Below are positions 36,780-44,224 of a stretch of 64,000 nucleotides of DNA, in pieces. Both the position numbers and the translations under genes were made by a program. The stretch is from NCBI GenBank assembly GCA_910578235.1, contig CAJTPP010000002.1, forward strand, positions 1-64,000, in the 5' to 3' direction. Source of the stretch: an uncultured Clostridia bacterium (GTDB lineage: Bacteria > Bacillota > Clostridia > UBA1381). Within the stretch, counting starts at the first letter, position 1. Each line of letters opens with the position of its first letter. The notes below the pieces were generated by a model. That model made no database searches. It was not told the origin of the DNA and saw only the letters and a list, made by a program, of their open reading frames with translations.

Positions 36780-37402
36780 ACAATAAATATTATTACGAAT
36801 ATGAGTGGGACAGCAAATATTGTTATCCGGAATCTTATGTATTAAAGAATAAATTAAATATAAAAGTTCAGGAAGAACTTGAGGAAGCGGAACGTGCAAT
36901 CACGTCTATAAAAACCTCGCAGGCTGTTGTAAACAGAATAGAAGGGGACTTTGATTTTGAACACTTAAAAAGAATTCATCGTTTTCTGTTTGAGGATATA
37001 TATGATTGGGCAGGATGTGTTCGTACTGTTAATATTTCAAAAGGCAATCAGTTTTGTAGATTTGATTATATAGAGCAGCAAATTAATCAGTTGTTTGATA
37101 AGCTTAAACATGAAAATTACTTGCTTGACTGCGATGGCAAAGAAAATATGGGCGCGAGGCTTGCATATTATTTGGGAGAGATAAATGTTATACATCCATT
37201 CCGAGAAGGTAACGGGCGTACACAAAGAATGTTTATAGAATACCTTGCTCATAATGCAGGATATATTATAGACTTTGCTAAAATCAGTAGTGATGATATG
37301 CTTGAAGCTAGTGCGCGGGCATATGCTTGTGACTATAATATGATGGAGAGAATTATAACTAAGGCTCTATCAGATAAAAATGAATTCCCTATGCTAAGGT
37401 AG
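36776..37402 (+). CDS. Fic-family protein adenylyltransferase toxin
   Basis: A 208-residue Fic-domain protein that transfers AMP from ATP to target-protein hydroxyls. The full Fic motif HPFREGNGRTQR is present, with catalytic His140. The N-terminal helical region includes FDFEHLKRIHRFLFEDIYDWAGCVRTVNISKG, typical of VbhT/Doc-like toxins that modify gyrase and topoisomerase IV subunits. No inhibitory helix is built in; it is supplied by the overlapping upstream antitoxin. A short gene remnant and a terminator follow. Confidence 0.92.
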   Translation: MNNKYYYEYEWDSKYCYPESYVLKNKLNIKVQEELEEAERAITSIKTSQAVVNRIEGDFDFEHLKRIHRFLFEDIYDWAGCVRTVNISKGNQFCRFDYIEQQINQLFDKLKHENYLLDCDGKENMGARLAYYLGEINVIHPFREGNGRTQRMFIEYLAHNAGYIIDFAKISSDDMLEASARAYACDYNMMERIITKALSDKNEFPMLR

Positions 37403-37479
37403 ATGTAAATGGTGGAGGAACATATCGAGCCGTTAATGATGGTGCAGACGGAATTGAGGAATGGATAGAAAACGGCTGC
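37402..37479 (+). pseudogene. 3' tail of a lost gene
   Basis: An in-frame tail reading (YAKV)DVNGGGTYRAVNDG then ADGIEEWIENGC-stop, with no start codon; a TGA lies just upstream in the same frame. The composition looks protein-like rather than random, so it may be the C-terminus of a gene cut off when the Fic module or transposase arrived. The family was not recognised. Confidence 0.35.
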
Positions 37480-37540
37480 TAAAAAGTCGGTTCGTGTTTT
37501 CTAAAATAAAAATGGAGACGTTTTTAATGGAAAATCGAAG

Positions 37541-37584
37541 GACATTTGAGGATTAAAAATAAATCCTTGAATGTCTTTTTTTTT
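37541..37584 (+). terminator. Intrinsic terminator before the agr-like locus
   Basis: GACATTTGAGGATT and AATCCTTGAATGTC form a stem with one small internal mismatch, followed by nine T residues (37576-37584). It separates the Fic module from the agr-like genes. Confidence 0.85.
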
Positions 37585-37738
37585 GCGTGGAAAGGGGTAT
37601 CCCAATCTTACAGAATTGGACAAAACGTATATCTATGCGGTTTGTTTTTCTTTATTTGATTTTGTTTAAAACTTCAAGCGTCACTTTTGTGTGATATGCG
37701 GTTAATATATATTTTTGTATTATATATATCTACAAATA

Positions 37739-37767
37739 TTGACAATTTGCGCTATTTATTATACTAT
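37739..37767 (+). promoter_or_regulatory. Promoter of the response-regulator/kinase operon
   Basis: A perfect -35 TTGACA (37739-37744), a 17-bp spacer and TACTAT (37762-37767), 27 bp before the first start codon, with AAAGGAG between. The good consensus suggests constitutive expression of the sensing genes. Confidence 0.65.
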
Positions 37768-37793
37768 ATTATTATAACAAAGGAGTAAGTGAG

Positions 37794-38519
37794 ATGCACA
37801 TAATGAATTTATCTATAGGTATATGTGATGATGACAAGCTTGTATTAGATAATGAGAAAAAGCTTGTTCATGACATTTTGAATGAGAAGAACATCAAGCA
37901 TACCATAAAAACTTTTAACTCGTCCAATGAATTGCTGAATGATGAGGGCGTGTATGATATTCTGTTTATGGATATAGAAATGAAAGATCTCAACGGGTTA
38001 CAGGCCGCTGCAAAAATACGGAGAGCAAGTAGTGATTGTTTGATTTTCTTTGTGACTAATCATGAAATTTATCTGGATGACGCGTTTAATCAGCATGCCT
38101 ACAGGTATTGGATTAAACCTTTGGACAGGCATAAAGTGACGTATGGAATAGAGTCAGCGCTGAAAGAACTGGAAGATACAAGATCTTTTATTACGGTAAC
38201 AGTCAGCTCAGAAAAAGTACGTATATTTACAAAAAATATTATATATGTATACGCTCAGGATAAGAGAATGCATATTATAACGATCAAAGGTACGGTGACA
38301 ACTTACGATACATATAAAAGCATATATGAGCAGTTAAAAGTGTGTGAACAATTTTTTGAAAGTCACCGAAGTTACTGTGTGAATTTTGAGTATATTTCAG
38401 ATTATGAAAAAGACAAAATTTTTTGCGATTATAAAAATAAAAGACACGAGGTATATTTGTCAAGACGTAAACAGGACGAGTTTCGTAAGAAGCTGGTAAA
38501 GTGGATAGGAGAGAAATAA
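37794..38519 (+). CDS. AgrA-like LytTR response regulator
   Basis: A 241-residue two-component regulator. Receiver domain (about residues 5-125) with acidic pocket (GICDDDK) and phosphoacceptor Asp in DILFMDIEM, plus the conserved Lys in YWIKPLD. A LytTR DNA-binding domain follows (about 140-238: ITVTVSSEKVRIFTKNIIYVYAQDKRMHI, FFESHRSYCVNFEYI), as in AgrA and VirR. Its stop overlaps the kinase start (TAATG). It would act on LytTR-type direct repeats, probably at the agrDB-like promoter downstream. Confidence 0.9.
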   Translation: MHIMNLSIGICDDDKLVLDNEKKLVHDILNEKNIKHTIKTFNSSNELLNDEGVYDILFMDIEMKDLNGLQAAAKIRRASSDCLIFFVTNHEIYLDDAFNQHAYRYWIKPLDRHKVTYGIESALKELEDTRSFITVTVSSEKVRIFTKNIIYVYAQDKRMHIITIKGTVTTYDTYKSIYEQLKVCEQFFESHRSYCVNFEYISDYEKDKIFCDYKNKRHEVYLSRRKQDEFRKKLVKWIGEK

Positions 38520-39820
38520 TGAGAATTGATTTAGGATTGATATTAGGTATTTTAATAGAAATTATATTTTTTATTTATTATGCGGACACATTGTTTTACA
38601 GAAAAAGAAATAGGTGGTTATGCTATGCTATAATAACCGCAGGATATGCGCTGAACGGAATAGCCTGTATGTTTGGAAATATTATTGTAAACAGTTTGGT
38701 TTTTCTTGCGGCAAACTTTTTGGGCTTTTATCTGTGTTATCATGTAAGTCGTAAAAATGCGATTTTTCATGCTATGATGCTTGGAGTATTGTGTTTTGCC
38801 AGTGAATATATAGTGGCGTTTATGCCATGGTTGAATATTGATCTTAGTAATGTCGCCACGATTACTGCTGAACAGTCTCTTGTTGTGACACTGATAAGCA
38901 GAATGTTATATCTGATAAGTATAATGGTAATGAGCCGTTTATTTTGCGACAAGAAGCGGGGAGAATTATCTCCCTCATTGGGGCTTATAACTATTCCTAT
39001 ATTAACGGTTGGTATTGTGACAATATTGATAAAAATAAATATACATTCCAATTTTTTAATCATAGTTTGTGTTTTGCTGGTTATTATTAATTTGATTGTG
39101 TTTGCCATAAATCAGAAGCTTATAAAAAAAGATTTTGAAATAGAAGAATTAAGAGAGCGGCAATTAAAAGAAAATATAGATTTTGAAGAATATACTATGT
39201 TGAAAAACTACTATAAACAGACAACTATACTTAATCATGATTTTAAAGAACATATCAACGCGTTAAATCTGCTGGTGAGCAATGATAATAACAGCGCCGC
39301 AAAGGACTATATGGAGTCCATATACGGGGAAGTGAACCAGCCGAGGTTTATAGAGTACTGCGACAATAAAATTTTAAATGTCCTGCTGTCAAGAAAGAAA
39401 GAGGAATGTCAAAGCCGCGGAATTGAGTTTTTGGTTGATCCAATGAGAGCGCATCTTAGGTTTTTAAAAGATATGGATGTTGTATCGATTTTTTCAAATT
39501 TAATAAATAACGCAATAGAAAGCTGTGAGAGATCAACGGACAAAAAGATTTATATGAATATTTCCGAACCGAATAAGCATTTTGTAGTTATACAGATAGA
39601 AAATTCTTCGGATGTGAAACCGCTCGTTATAGACGGATTATTAAAAACATATAAGCATGATAAATCGTTACATGGTATCGGTATAAGCAGTGTTAAGAGT
39701 GCGATAAAAAAATACAGAGGTTTGCTTGAATGGGATTACAATGAGTCAGAAAAATTATTTGGCGTCACATTAGTTATGAAAAAACCTGAGGAAAATGCTT
39801 CCGTTGGAGTAAATAATTAA
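38519..39820 (+). CDS. AgrC-like sensor histidine kinase
   Basis: A 433-residue membrane kinase. The ATG at 38519 overlaps the regulator's stop and has GGAGAG upstream; an earlier GTG at 38501 lies inside the preceding gene. About six or seven transmembrane helices occupy residues 1-200, as in peptide-sensing HPK10 kinases. The phosphoacceptor His is in LNHDFKEHINAL (HDxxxH type). The ATPase part has NLINNAIESCE (N box) and GIGISSVKSAIKKYRG (G box). It should sense the cyclic peptide made from the two genes downstream. Confidence 0.9.
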   Translation: MRIDLGLILGILIEIIFFIYYADTLFYRKRNRWLCYAIITAGYALNGIACMFGNIIVNSLVFLAANFLGFYLCYHVSRKNAIFHAMMLGVLCFASEYIVAFMPWLNIDLSNVATITAEQSLVVTLISRMLYLISIMVMSRLFCDKKRGELSPSLGLITIPILTVGIVTILIKINIHSNFLIIVCVLLVIINLIVFAINQKLIKKDFEIEELRERQLKENIDFEEYTMLKNYYKQTTILNHDFKEHINALNLLVSNDNNSAAKDYMESIYGEVNQPRFIEYCDNKILNVLLSRKKEECQSRGIEFLVDPMRAHLRFLKDMDVVSIFSNLINNAIESCERSTDKKIYMNISEPNKHFVVIQIENSSDVKPLVIDGLLKTYKHDKSLHGIGISSVKSAIKKYRGLLEWDYNESEKLFGVTLVMKKPEENASVGVNN

Positions 39821-39838
39821 CCATTCGGGAAAAATATG

Positions 39839-39867
39839 TTCATTTTTTTAGTATAAAATGATATAAT
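39839..39867 (+). promoter_or_regulatory. Promoter of the peptide/protease pair
   Basis: A perfect -10 TATAAT (39862-39867) with 17 bp to a poor -35 (TTCATT, 39839-39844). Weak -35 elements are typical of promoters needing an AgrA-like activator. No clear LytTR direct repeat was identified. Confidence 0.5.
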
Positions 39868-39904
39868 AATGTCCGAAAAATTAATTTTCAGGAGGATAAA
39901 AATT

Positions 39905-40075
39905 ATGCTACTAAAAAACACAAGAAAAATTATTAATAAGGGTATTGGTTTTGTCATGAAGGCTCTTCCGGTTATTGTTCCGGCATTGCTTGTGATCAGC
40001 ACCAATTCAACGGCATCACCAATCAATGGACAGCCTACACCGCCGGCAAGCATAAAGAAGTACAGAAAGTTTTAA
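39905..40075 (+). CDS. AgrD-like signalling-peptide precursor lacking cysteine
   Basis: A 56-residue precursor starting at the ATG at 39905 with AGGAGG nine bases upstream; the open frame further left has no ribosome binding site. N-terminal amphipathic/hydrophobic helix (LLKNTRKIINKGIGFVMKAL, then PVIVPALLVIST), then NSTA-SPING-QPTPP. Canonical AgrD has Cys or Ser followed by four residues and a QPxxP-like tail. Here Ser38-Gly42 occupies that position, so a Ser lactone ring SPING is the likely signal. The tail is basic (IKKYRKF) rather than acidic. An AgrB-like protease follows after 3 bp. Confidence 0.75.
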   Translation: MLLKNTRKIINKGIGFVMKALPVIVPALLVISTNSTASPINGQPTPPASIKKYRKF

Positions 40076-40078
40076 TTA

Positions 40079-40663
40079 ATGGTACAGGTATTATCTGAAA
40101 AGATAGTTACATATGCAATTCACAATAACTATATAAAGCAGGAACAGTATGAGGAATATATGTACGCCCTGAATATGGTGCTTAATATATTATGCACTGA
40201 TATCACTATGCTTGTCATAGGATTTGTTATGCGCATGGTATGGGAATGTATTGTATTCTGGATAGTGTATAAAGTTCTTCGCAAATACTGCGGCGGATTT
40301 CATTTCAGCACATCGCTGAAATGCTATCTGTCATCGTGCGTTATGTGTCCGCTTGTATTATTATTAATACGGTATATTCCGTATAATTTCTTTGTATGGG
40401 GTATAGCCGCTGCAGTTGCCGCGGCAGTACTGTTTGTTTTGTCCCCTGTACCGGCAGTAAATAAACCGCTTGATGATGAAGAAGCAGTTGTGTTTGGAAA
40501 AATAGCAAGGCTTCTTACTTTACTAATGATAATAACTTATATAATAGTGACGGCATTAAATTTATATATGTTGTCAAAAATAATATCATTGAGCGCTATA
40601 AGTGTTATGATTTTTGTTGTGGCAGGGAAAATACAGCGTTTATATCTACAAAAGAATATTTAA
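40079..40663 (+). CDS. AgrB-like peptide-processing membrane protease
   Basis: A 194-residue integral membrane cysteine protease of the AgrB/accessory gene regulator B family, which cleaves the AgrD C-terminus and forms the cyclic (thio)lactone. Catalytic residues are in RKYCGGFHFSTSLKCYLSS: His and Cys seven residues apart, as in S. aureus AgrB. Four to six membrane helices follow. The ribosome binding site is weak and the start is 3 bp past the peptide gene, suggesting translational coupling. Confidence 0.92.
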   Translation: MVQVLSEKIVTYAIHNNYIKQEQYEEYMYALNMVLNILCTDITMLVIGFVMRMVWECIVFWIVYKVLRKYCGGFHFSTSLKCYLSSCVMCPLVLLLIRYIPYNFFVWGIAAAVAAAVLFVLSPVPAVNKPLDDEEAVVFGKIARLLTLLMIITYIIVTALNLYMLSKIISLSAISVMIFVVAGKIQRLYLQKNI

Positions 40664-41021
40664 ATCTTAGTATTCCCGATCTGTTTTAATTGGATCGGGG
40701 ATATTTTTTATTATGTTTTAAATAGTATGTAAGAATAAAAAGCCTGTAAAGGTATATGGTTTAAGAATGTATTAACTGCTTTGCAAGGATATAGAAGTTA
40801 AAAGCGGTAAGCCCCCTTCTTTTATTATATTTTAAATAATAATTGTCAATAGTTTTTAGCGCGTTGTGAGACGTGCTTTTTATTCCAAAATTATTATGCA
40901 TGTTGTCATTTATGAATGTAAAATGACCGTTTATGACGTTAGACTCGATAGAGTCTTAAAATTTTCGACAAAATGTCTCATAATATATGATTGAGAAATA
41001 TATATTATGGAGGTAATGAAA
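40664..41021. other. Non-coding stretch between agrB-like gene and HTH gene
   Basis: About 358 bp. It holds the terminator at 40671-40709 and a perfect inverted repeat AGACTC-GATA-GAGTCT (40941-40956), upstream of the HTH gene and a plausible operator for that regulator. The rest is AT-rich with no gene seen. Confidence 0.5.
40671..40709 (+). terminator. Intrinsic terminator of the agr-like locus
   Basis: TATTCCCGATC pairs with GATCGGGGATA, followed directly by six T residues (40704-40709), eight bases after the AgrB-like stop. Confidence 0.9.
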
Positions 41022-41258
41022 ATGAAAATGAACGCAAACATGGAAATCAAAAAAAAATTAGGAAAGAAGGTGCTTAATACAAGGAAACAGTGTAACTTAA
41101 CACAGGAAGCATTTGCGAACGATATAGGCATGAGCCTATGTTACTACAGAAAGATAGAGCAGGGGAAAGTAAATATAAGCGTTTACTCTTTGGAGCGTAT
41201 AGCTAATGGCTTTGGCATGGAGCCGCATAAACTGCTGGAATTTGATGATATTGATTAA
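41022..41258 (+). CDS. XRE-family helix-turn-helix regulator
   Basis: A 78-residue protein that is almost entirely one Cro/C1-type helix-turn-helix: GKKVLNTRKQCNLTQEAFANDIGMSLCYYRKIEQGKVNISVYSLERIANGFGM. Of several ATGs, 41022 has the correct spacing from GGAGG at 41009-41013. It stands alone between two terminators. The upstream inverted repeat suggests autoregulation; target genes are unknown. Confidence 0.88.
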   Translation: MKMNANMEIKKKLGKKVLNTRKQCNLTQEAFANDIGMSLCYYRKIEQGKVNISVYSLERIANGFGMEPHKLLEFDDID

Positions 41259-41268
41259 GCAGGCTTAT

Positions 41269-41294
41269 CATAAGGGAGCATTTGCTCCCTTATG
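41269..41294 (+). terminator. Hairpin after the HTH regulator
   Basis: CATAAGGGAGCA pairs with TGCTCCCTTATG around a TT loop (12 bp). The following bases are only moderately T-rich, so termination efficiency is uncertain. Confidence 0.65.
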
Positions 41295-41393
41295 TGTTAT
41301 CCTATAAAATCGGTAAAACTATTAATAATTCGTGTAAAAACGCGTATAAACAAATCGCATTATTTTTGTATGTAGGAGAAAACAGATAAAATA

Positions 41394-41424
41394 AATACAC
41401 TTTTGCTTTCTGCAAAAGTGTATT
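41394..41424 (-). terminator. Terminator of the tRNA-Ser gene
   Basis: AATACACTTTTGC and GCAAAAGTGTATT form a 13-bp perfect stem seven bases beyond the tRNA 3' end; on the minus strand a T-rich run follows. Confidence 0.75.
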
Positions 41425-41431
41425 TAAGCAT

Positions 41432-41520
41432 TGGCGGAGAAGGTGGGATTCGAACCCACGTGTCCGTTAAGACAAACGCATTTCGAGTGCGCCCCGTTAT
41501 GACCGCTTCGATACTTCTCC
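41432..41520 (-). tRNA. tRNA-Ser (anticodon CGA)
   Basis: An 89-nt tRNA with the CCA encoded. Acceptor GGAGAAG pairs with CTTCTCC; the anticodon loop reads ACTCGAAAT, giving anticodon CGA (reads UCG); the T arm GTGGGTTCGAATCCCAC is perfect; and the long variable arm (GTCTTAACGGAC region) is typical of serine tRNAs. The discriminator base is G. Confidence 0.95.
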
Positions 41521-41582
41521 ATAAGCCGTATAATATTTTACCACATTCAAGGAAAAAAGTCAAGAAAAAGAATAAAGCAAAT

Positions 41583-41614
41583 AAAAAAACGAAAGTTTAT
41601 ACTTTCGTTTTTTT
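41583..41614 (-). terminator. Bidirectional terminator downstream of mscL
   Basis: CGAAAGT-TTAT-ACTTTCG flanked by seven A residues on the left and seven T residues on the right, so it can stop transcription in both directions. It begins just after the mscL stop. Confidence 0.85.
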
Positions 41615-41616
41615 AA

Positions 41617-42051
41617 TTAATTTTTGTCTTTAAGCAAATCGCGTATTTCGGCGAGAAGCTCCTCCTGCGTAGGCGCCGGAGGATCAGTTTCGGGAATATC
41701 AACTTTTTTTGATACTTTGTCACGCATAGTATTTATAGCTTTTACAACGCAAAATATAACAAACGCTATCAGCAAAAAGTTAATTACCGCGCCCAAAAAC
41801 GAACCGATTTTAATATCTGTTCCGGGGATAATCCAGTTTGTCATAGAAAGCAGACTGTCTGAGGCTCCTCCTGTGACAGACGCGGCTTCTGTTTTGAAAA
41901 TTTTTGTTATTAACGCTATAGACGGGTTAATAACATCCTGGACAAGTGAGTTTACAATTGCTGTAAATGCTCCTCCGACAACTACTCCGACAGCCATGTC
42001 CACCGCGTTGCCTTTGGCGATAAATTCTTTAAACTCGTCAAAAAATTTCAT
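41617..42051 (-). CDS. mscL: Large-conductance mechanosensitive channel MscL
   Basis: A 144-residue membrane channel that releases solutes during osmotic downshock. The family N-terminus is clear (FFDEFKEFIAKGNAVDMAVGVVVGGAFTAIVNSLVQDVINP), with a second helix (IKIGSFLGAVINFLLIAFVIFCVVKAIN) and a charged C-terminal helix (PTQEELLAEIRDLLKD). The periplasmic loop carries a Ser/Gly-rich stretch. It is 14 bp downstream of glyS on the same strand. Confidence 0.97.
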   Translation of the reverse strand: MKFFDEFKEFIAKGNAVDMAVGVVVGGAFTAIVNSLVQDVINPSIALITKIFKTEAASVTGGASDSLLSMTNWIIPGTDIKIGSFLGAVINFLLIAFVIFCVVKAINTMRDKVSKKVDIPETDPPAPTQEELLAEIRDLLKDKN

Positions 42052-42065
42052 TTTATGCCAACCCC

Positions 42066-43457
42066 CTAAAAGGACATATTTTTTTCAAGGAACGCTTCAA
42101 GCTCGTTAATTTTAATTCTCTGCTGCTCCATTGTGTCTCTGTCACGTACTGTGACAGCATTATCCTCAAGTGAGTCAAAGTCGAAGGTAATACAATACGG
42201 CGTGCCGATTTCATCCTGTCTGCGGTAACGCTTGCCTATTGAGCCGGCGTTATCATATTCGCAGCTGAATTTCTTTGAAAGCTGTTCATATACGGCGGTT
42301 GCGCCCTCGTCCAGCTTCTTTGACAGCGGAAGTATTGCCGCTTTGACAGGTGCAAGAGCAGGATGAAGATGCATAACAATCCTTGTGTCGCCGCCTTCAA
42401 GCTCCTCCTCGTCATATGCTTCTACAAGGAATGCGAGCGCGACTCTGTCCGCGCCGAGTGACGGTTCAATACAATACGGAACATATTTTTCGTTTGTGAC
42501 AGGATCCATGTATTCCATATTCTCGCCGCTGTGCTCCATGTGCTGTTTCAAGTCGTAGTCTGTTCTGTCCGCTATACCCCACAGTTCGCCCCAGCCGAAC
42601 GGGAATACAAATTCAATGTCCGAGGTCGCGTTTGAATAGAACGCAAGCTCCTCGGGCGAGTGGTCGCGGAAACGAAGATTTTCTTCCTTAATGCCGAGAT
42701 TTAAAAGGAAATCCATACAATACTTTTTCCAGTACGCGTGCCATTTAAGATCGGTGCCCGGAGCGCAGAAAAATTCGAGCTCCATCTGTTCAAATTCTCG
42801 TATTCTGAAAATAAAGTTACCGGGGGTAATTTCGTTTCTGAACGATTTACCTATTTGTCCGATACCAAACGGTACCTTTTTGCGGCTGGTACGCTGAACA
42901 TTTTTGAAATTTACAAATATGCCCTGCGCAGTTTCGGGACGAAGATATACAACGGACGACGAGTCCTCGGTAACGCCCTGAAATGTTTTGAACATCAGGT
43001 TAAACTCGCGTATATCAGTATAATTGTGTTTACCGCATTTCGGACATACAATATCATGCTCATTTATATACTCTACCATCTTTTCCTTGCTCCAGCCGTC
43101 AACGGTGATATCCTCGCCGTTTTCGTGCGCAAAGTCCTCAATAAGCTTGTCTGCTCTGTGACGTGATTTACATTCCTTACAGTCCATAAGGGGATCGGAA
43201 AAACCGCCCACGTGTCCGGACGCAACCCATACCTCGGGGTTCATCAGAATGGCGCAGTCCAGACCAACATTGTATTTAGACTCCTGTATAAATTTTTTCC
43301 ACCATGCTTTTTTGACGTTGTTTTTAAACTCTACGCCAAGCGGGCCGTAGTCCCATGAATTGGCGAGTCCGCCGTATATTTCGCTGCCCGGATACACATA
43401 TCCTCTTCCCTTACAGAGCGCAACGATTTTGTCCATTGTTTTATCCGCGTTTTTCAT
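42066..43457 (-). CDS. glyQS: Glycyl-tRNA synthetase, single-chain class II
   Basis: A 463-residue class II synthetase that charges tRNA-Gly, of the homodimeric eukaryote/Gram-positive type. Motifs: [25 protein letters not shown], the Zn-binding [22 protein letters not shown] region, motif 2 around [25 protein letters not shown], motif 3 around [14 protein letters not shown], and a C-terminal anticodon-binding domain. The frame is open upstream to 43481, but the ATG at 43457 ([11 protein letters not shown]) fits the family start better, although its AAAGGA site is rather far away. Confidence 0.96.
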   Translation of the reverse strand: MKNADKTMDKIVALCKGRGYVYPGSEIYGGLANSWDYGPLGVEFKNNVKKAWWKKFIQESKYNVGLDCAILMNPEVWVASGHVGGFSDPLMDCKECKSRHRADKLIEDFAHENGEDITVDGWSKEKMVEYINEHDIVCPKCGKHNYTDIREFNLMFKTFQGVTEDSSSVVYLRPETAQGIFVNFKNVQRTSRKKVPFGIGQIGKSFRNEITPGNFIFRIREFEQMELEFFCAPGTDLKWHAYWKKYCMDFLLNLGIKEENLRFRDHSPEELAFYSNATSDIEFVFPFGWGELWGIADRTDYDLKQHMEHSGENMEYMDPVTNEKYVPYCIEPSLGADRVALAFLVEAYDEEELEGGDTRIVMHLHPALAPVKAAILPLSKKLDEGATAVYEQLSKKFSCEYDNAGSIGKRYRRQDEIGTPYCITFDFDSLEDNAVTVRDRDTMEQQRIKINELEAFLEKNMSF

Positions 43458-43826
43458 AGCTAAAATATTCAGTCCTTTCAATAATTTACATATTATATAG
43501 TTTATAAAAATACAGGCTGTTTGTCAAGGAATTTAGCAAAAAATGTTGACGCTGTTTTTTATTTCGTCAGGGGACATAAAAGGTTATGTAAACTATGCCG
43601 TGTTTATAAAAATATCCACGTTTAGTGTATAAAGCGGTGATAACGCGCGGAAAGGACAGGCTTTTGGGAAAATTTTCTGTCCGCGGAATGTGGATAAGTG
43701 TGTGGATAACGTGGATTTTAACATTGCTGTAACATTGCTGTAATGTGAATTATGTAAAACGATAATGTATTTGACATATGAATAAATTTGTGGCAATATG
43801 GGTAATATAATCAGGAGGTGATAATT
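43458..43826. other. Intergenic stretch with DnaA boxes and structured DNA
   Basis: About 370 bp between divergent glyS and the bfd-like gene. It contains two perfect DnaA boxes on the minus strand (TGTGGATAA at 43689-43697 and 43701-43709), a GTGGATTTT half-match right after, an inverted repeat GGACAG/CTGTCC with extra CGC/GCG pairs just upstream, and an 11-bp tandem repeat (AACATTGCTGT twice, about 43719-43740). A likely promoter for the bfd-like gene is TTGACA (43771-43776) with CAATAT 17 bp later. Confidence 0.6.
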
Positions 43827-44009
43827 ATGCAGGATGAAAAAATAGTATGTAACTGTACGGGCGTAACGATAGGCGACATACGCGAGGCGATAAACAAGGG
43901 CGCTGCCAGTTTTGACGAGGTTCAGGAAATGACGGGCGTTTCAAGTGTGTGCGGCGCGTGCCTTGAGTATGCGGAGAATGTTGTCAAGGAGATTCTCAGC
44001 GAAAAATAA
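43827..44009 (+). CDS. Bacterioferritin-associated ferredoxin-like [2Fe-2S] protein
   Basis: A 60-residue BFD-like domain protein. Four cysteines in the family spacing (CNC near the N-terminus, SSVCGAC near the C-terminus) ligate a [2Fe-2S] cluster. AGGAGGTG lies six bases before the ATG at 43827; an earlier in-frame ATG at 43818 overlaps that site. Stand-alone BFD domains are often electron-transfer or iron-release partners. There is no bacterioferritin gene nearby, so the partner is unknown. Confidence 0.85.
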   Translation: MQDEKIVCNCTGVTIGDIREAINKGAASFDEVQEMTGVSSVCGACLEYAENVVKEILSEK

Positions 44010-44131
44010 AAAACGCCAACAGACATCGGGAATTTGGGGCGGATTTTACGGAAATAAATTCACAGATACATGCGGGAGTTTACTGACGCAATAAGGCGTT
44101 TGCAAGATCCGGCCAAATTCCGGCAGTCCGG

Positions 44132-44158
44132 CGCGGACATATAGTCCGCGTTTTTTTT
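44132..44158 (+). terminator. Intrinsic terminator after the bfd-like gene
   Basis: CGCGGAC-ATATA-GTCCGCG followed by eight T residues (44151-44158). The 120 bases upstream, in the 3' untranslated region, have further complementary blocks (AACGCC/GGCGTT, GGAATTTGG/CCAAATTCC). Confidence 0.9.
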
Positions 44159-44159
44159 A

Positions 44160-44189
44160 TTGGACAAAACATTAAATGTATGATAGAAT
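44160..44189 (+). promoter_or_regulatory. Probable promoter of the TetM-like/NYN gene
   Basis: TTGGAC (44160-44165), an 18-bp spacer and TAGAAT (44184-44189), immediately after the terminator and 35 bp before the start codon, indicating independent transcription. Confidence 0.5.
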
Positions 44190-44224
44190 AATTTAAATAA
44201 GATATAAGACGGGGCAGACGAAAT

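Larger units (their letters stand above)
37403..37793. other. Gap between the Fic module and the agr-like locus
   Basis: About 390 bp. It contains the gene tail above, the terminator at 37541-37584, a T/A-rich stretch with alternating TATATATA (37703-37730), and the promoter of the agr-like operon (37739-37767). No other gene is visible. Confidence 0.6.

Noticed and set aside
39869..39904. Longer start for the AgrD-like peptide (MSEKLIFRRIKI)
   Set aside because: It overlaps the end of the promoter region and the AGGAGG site, which points to the ATG at 39905.
43560..43800. Chromosomal replication origin
   Set aside because: DnaA boxes are present but only two are perfect, there is no long AT-rich unwinding element, and no dnaA, dnaN or similar gene is near.
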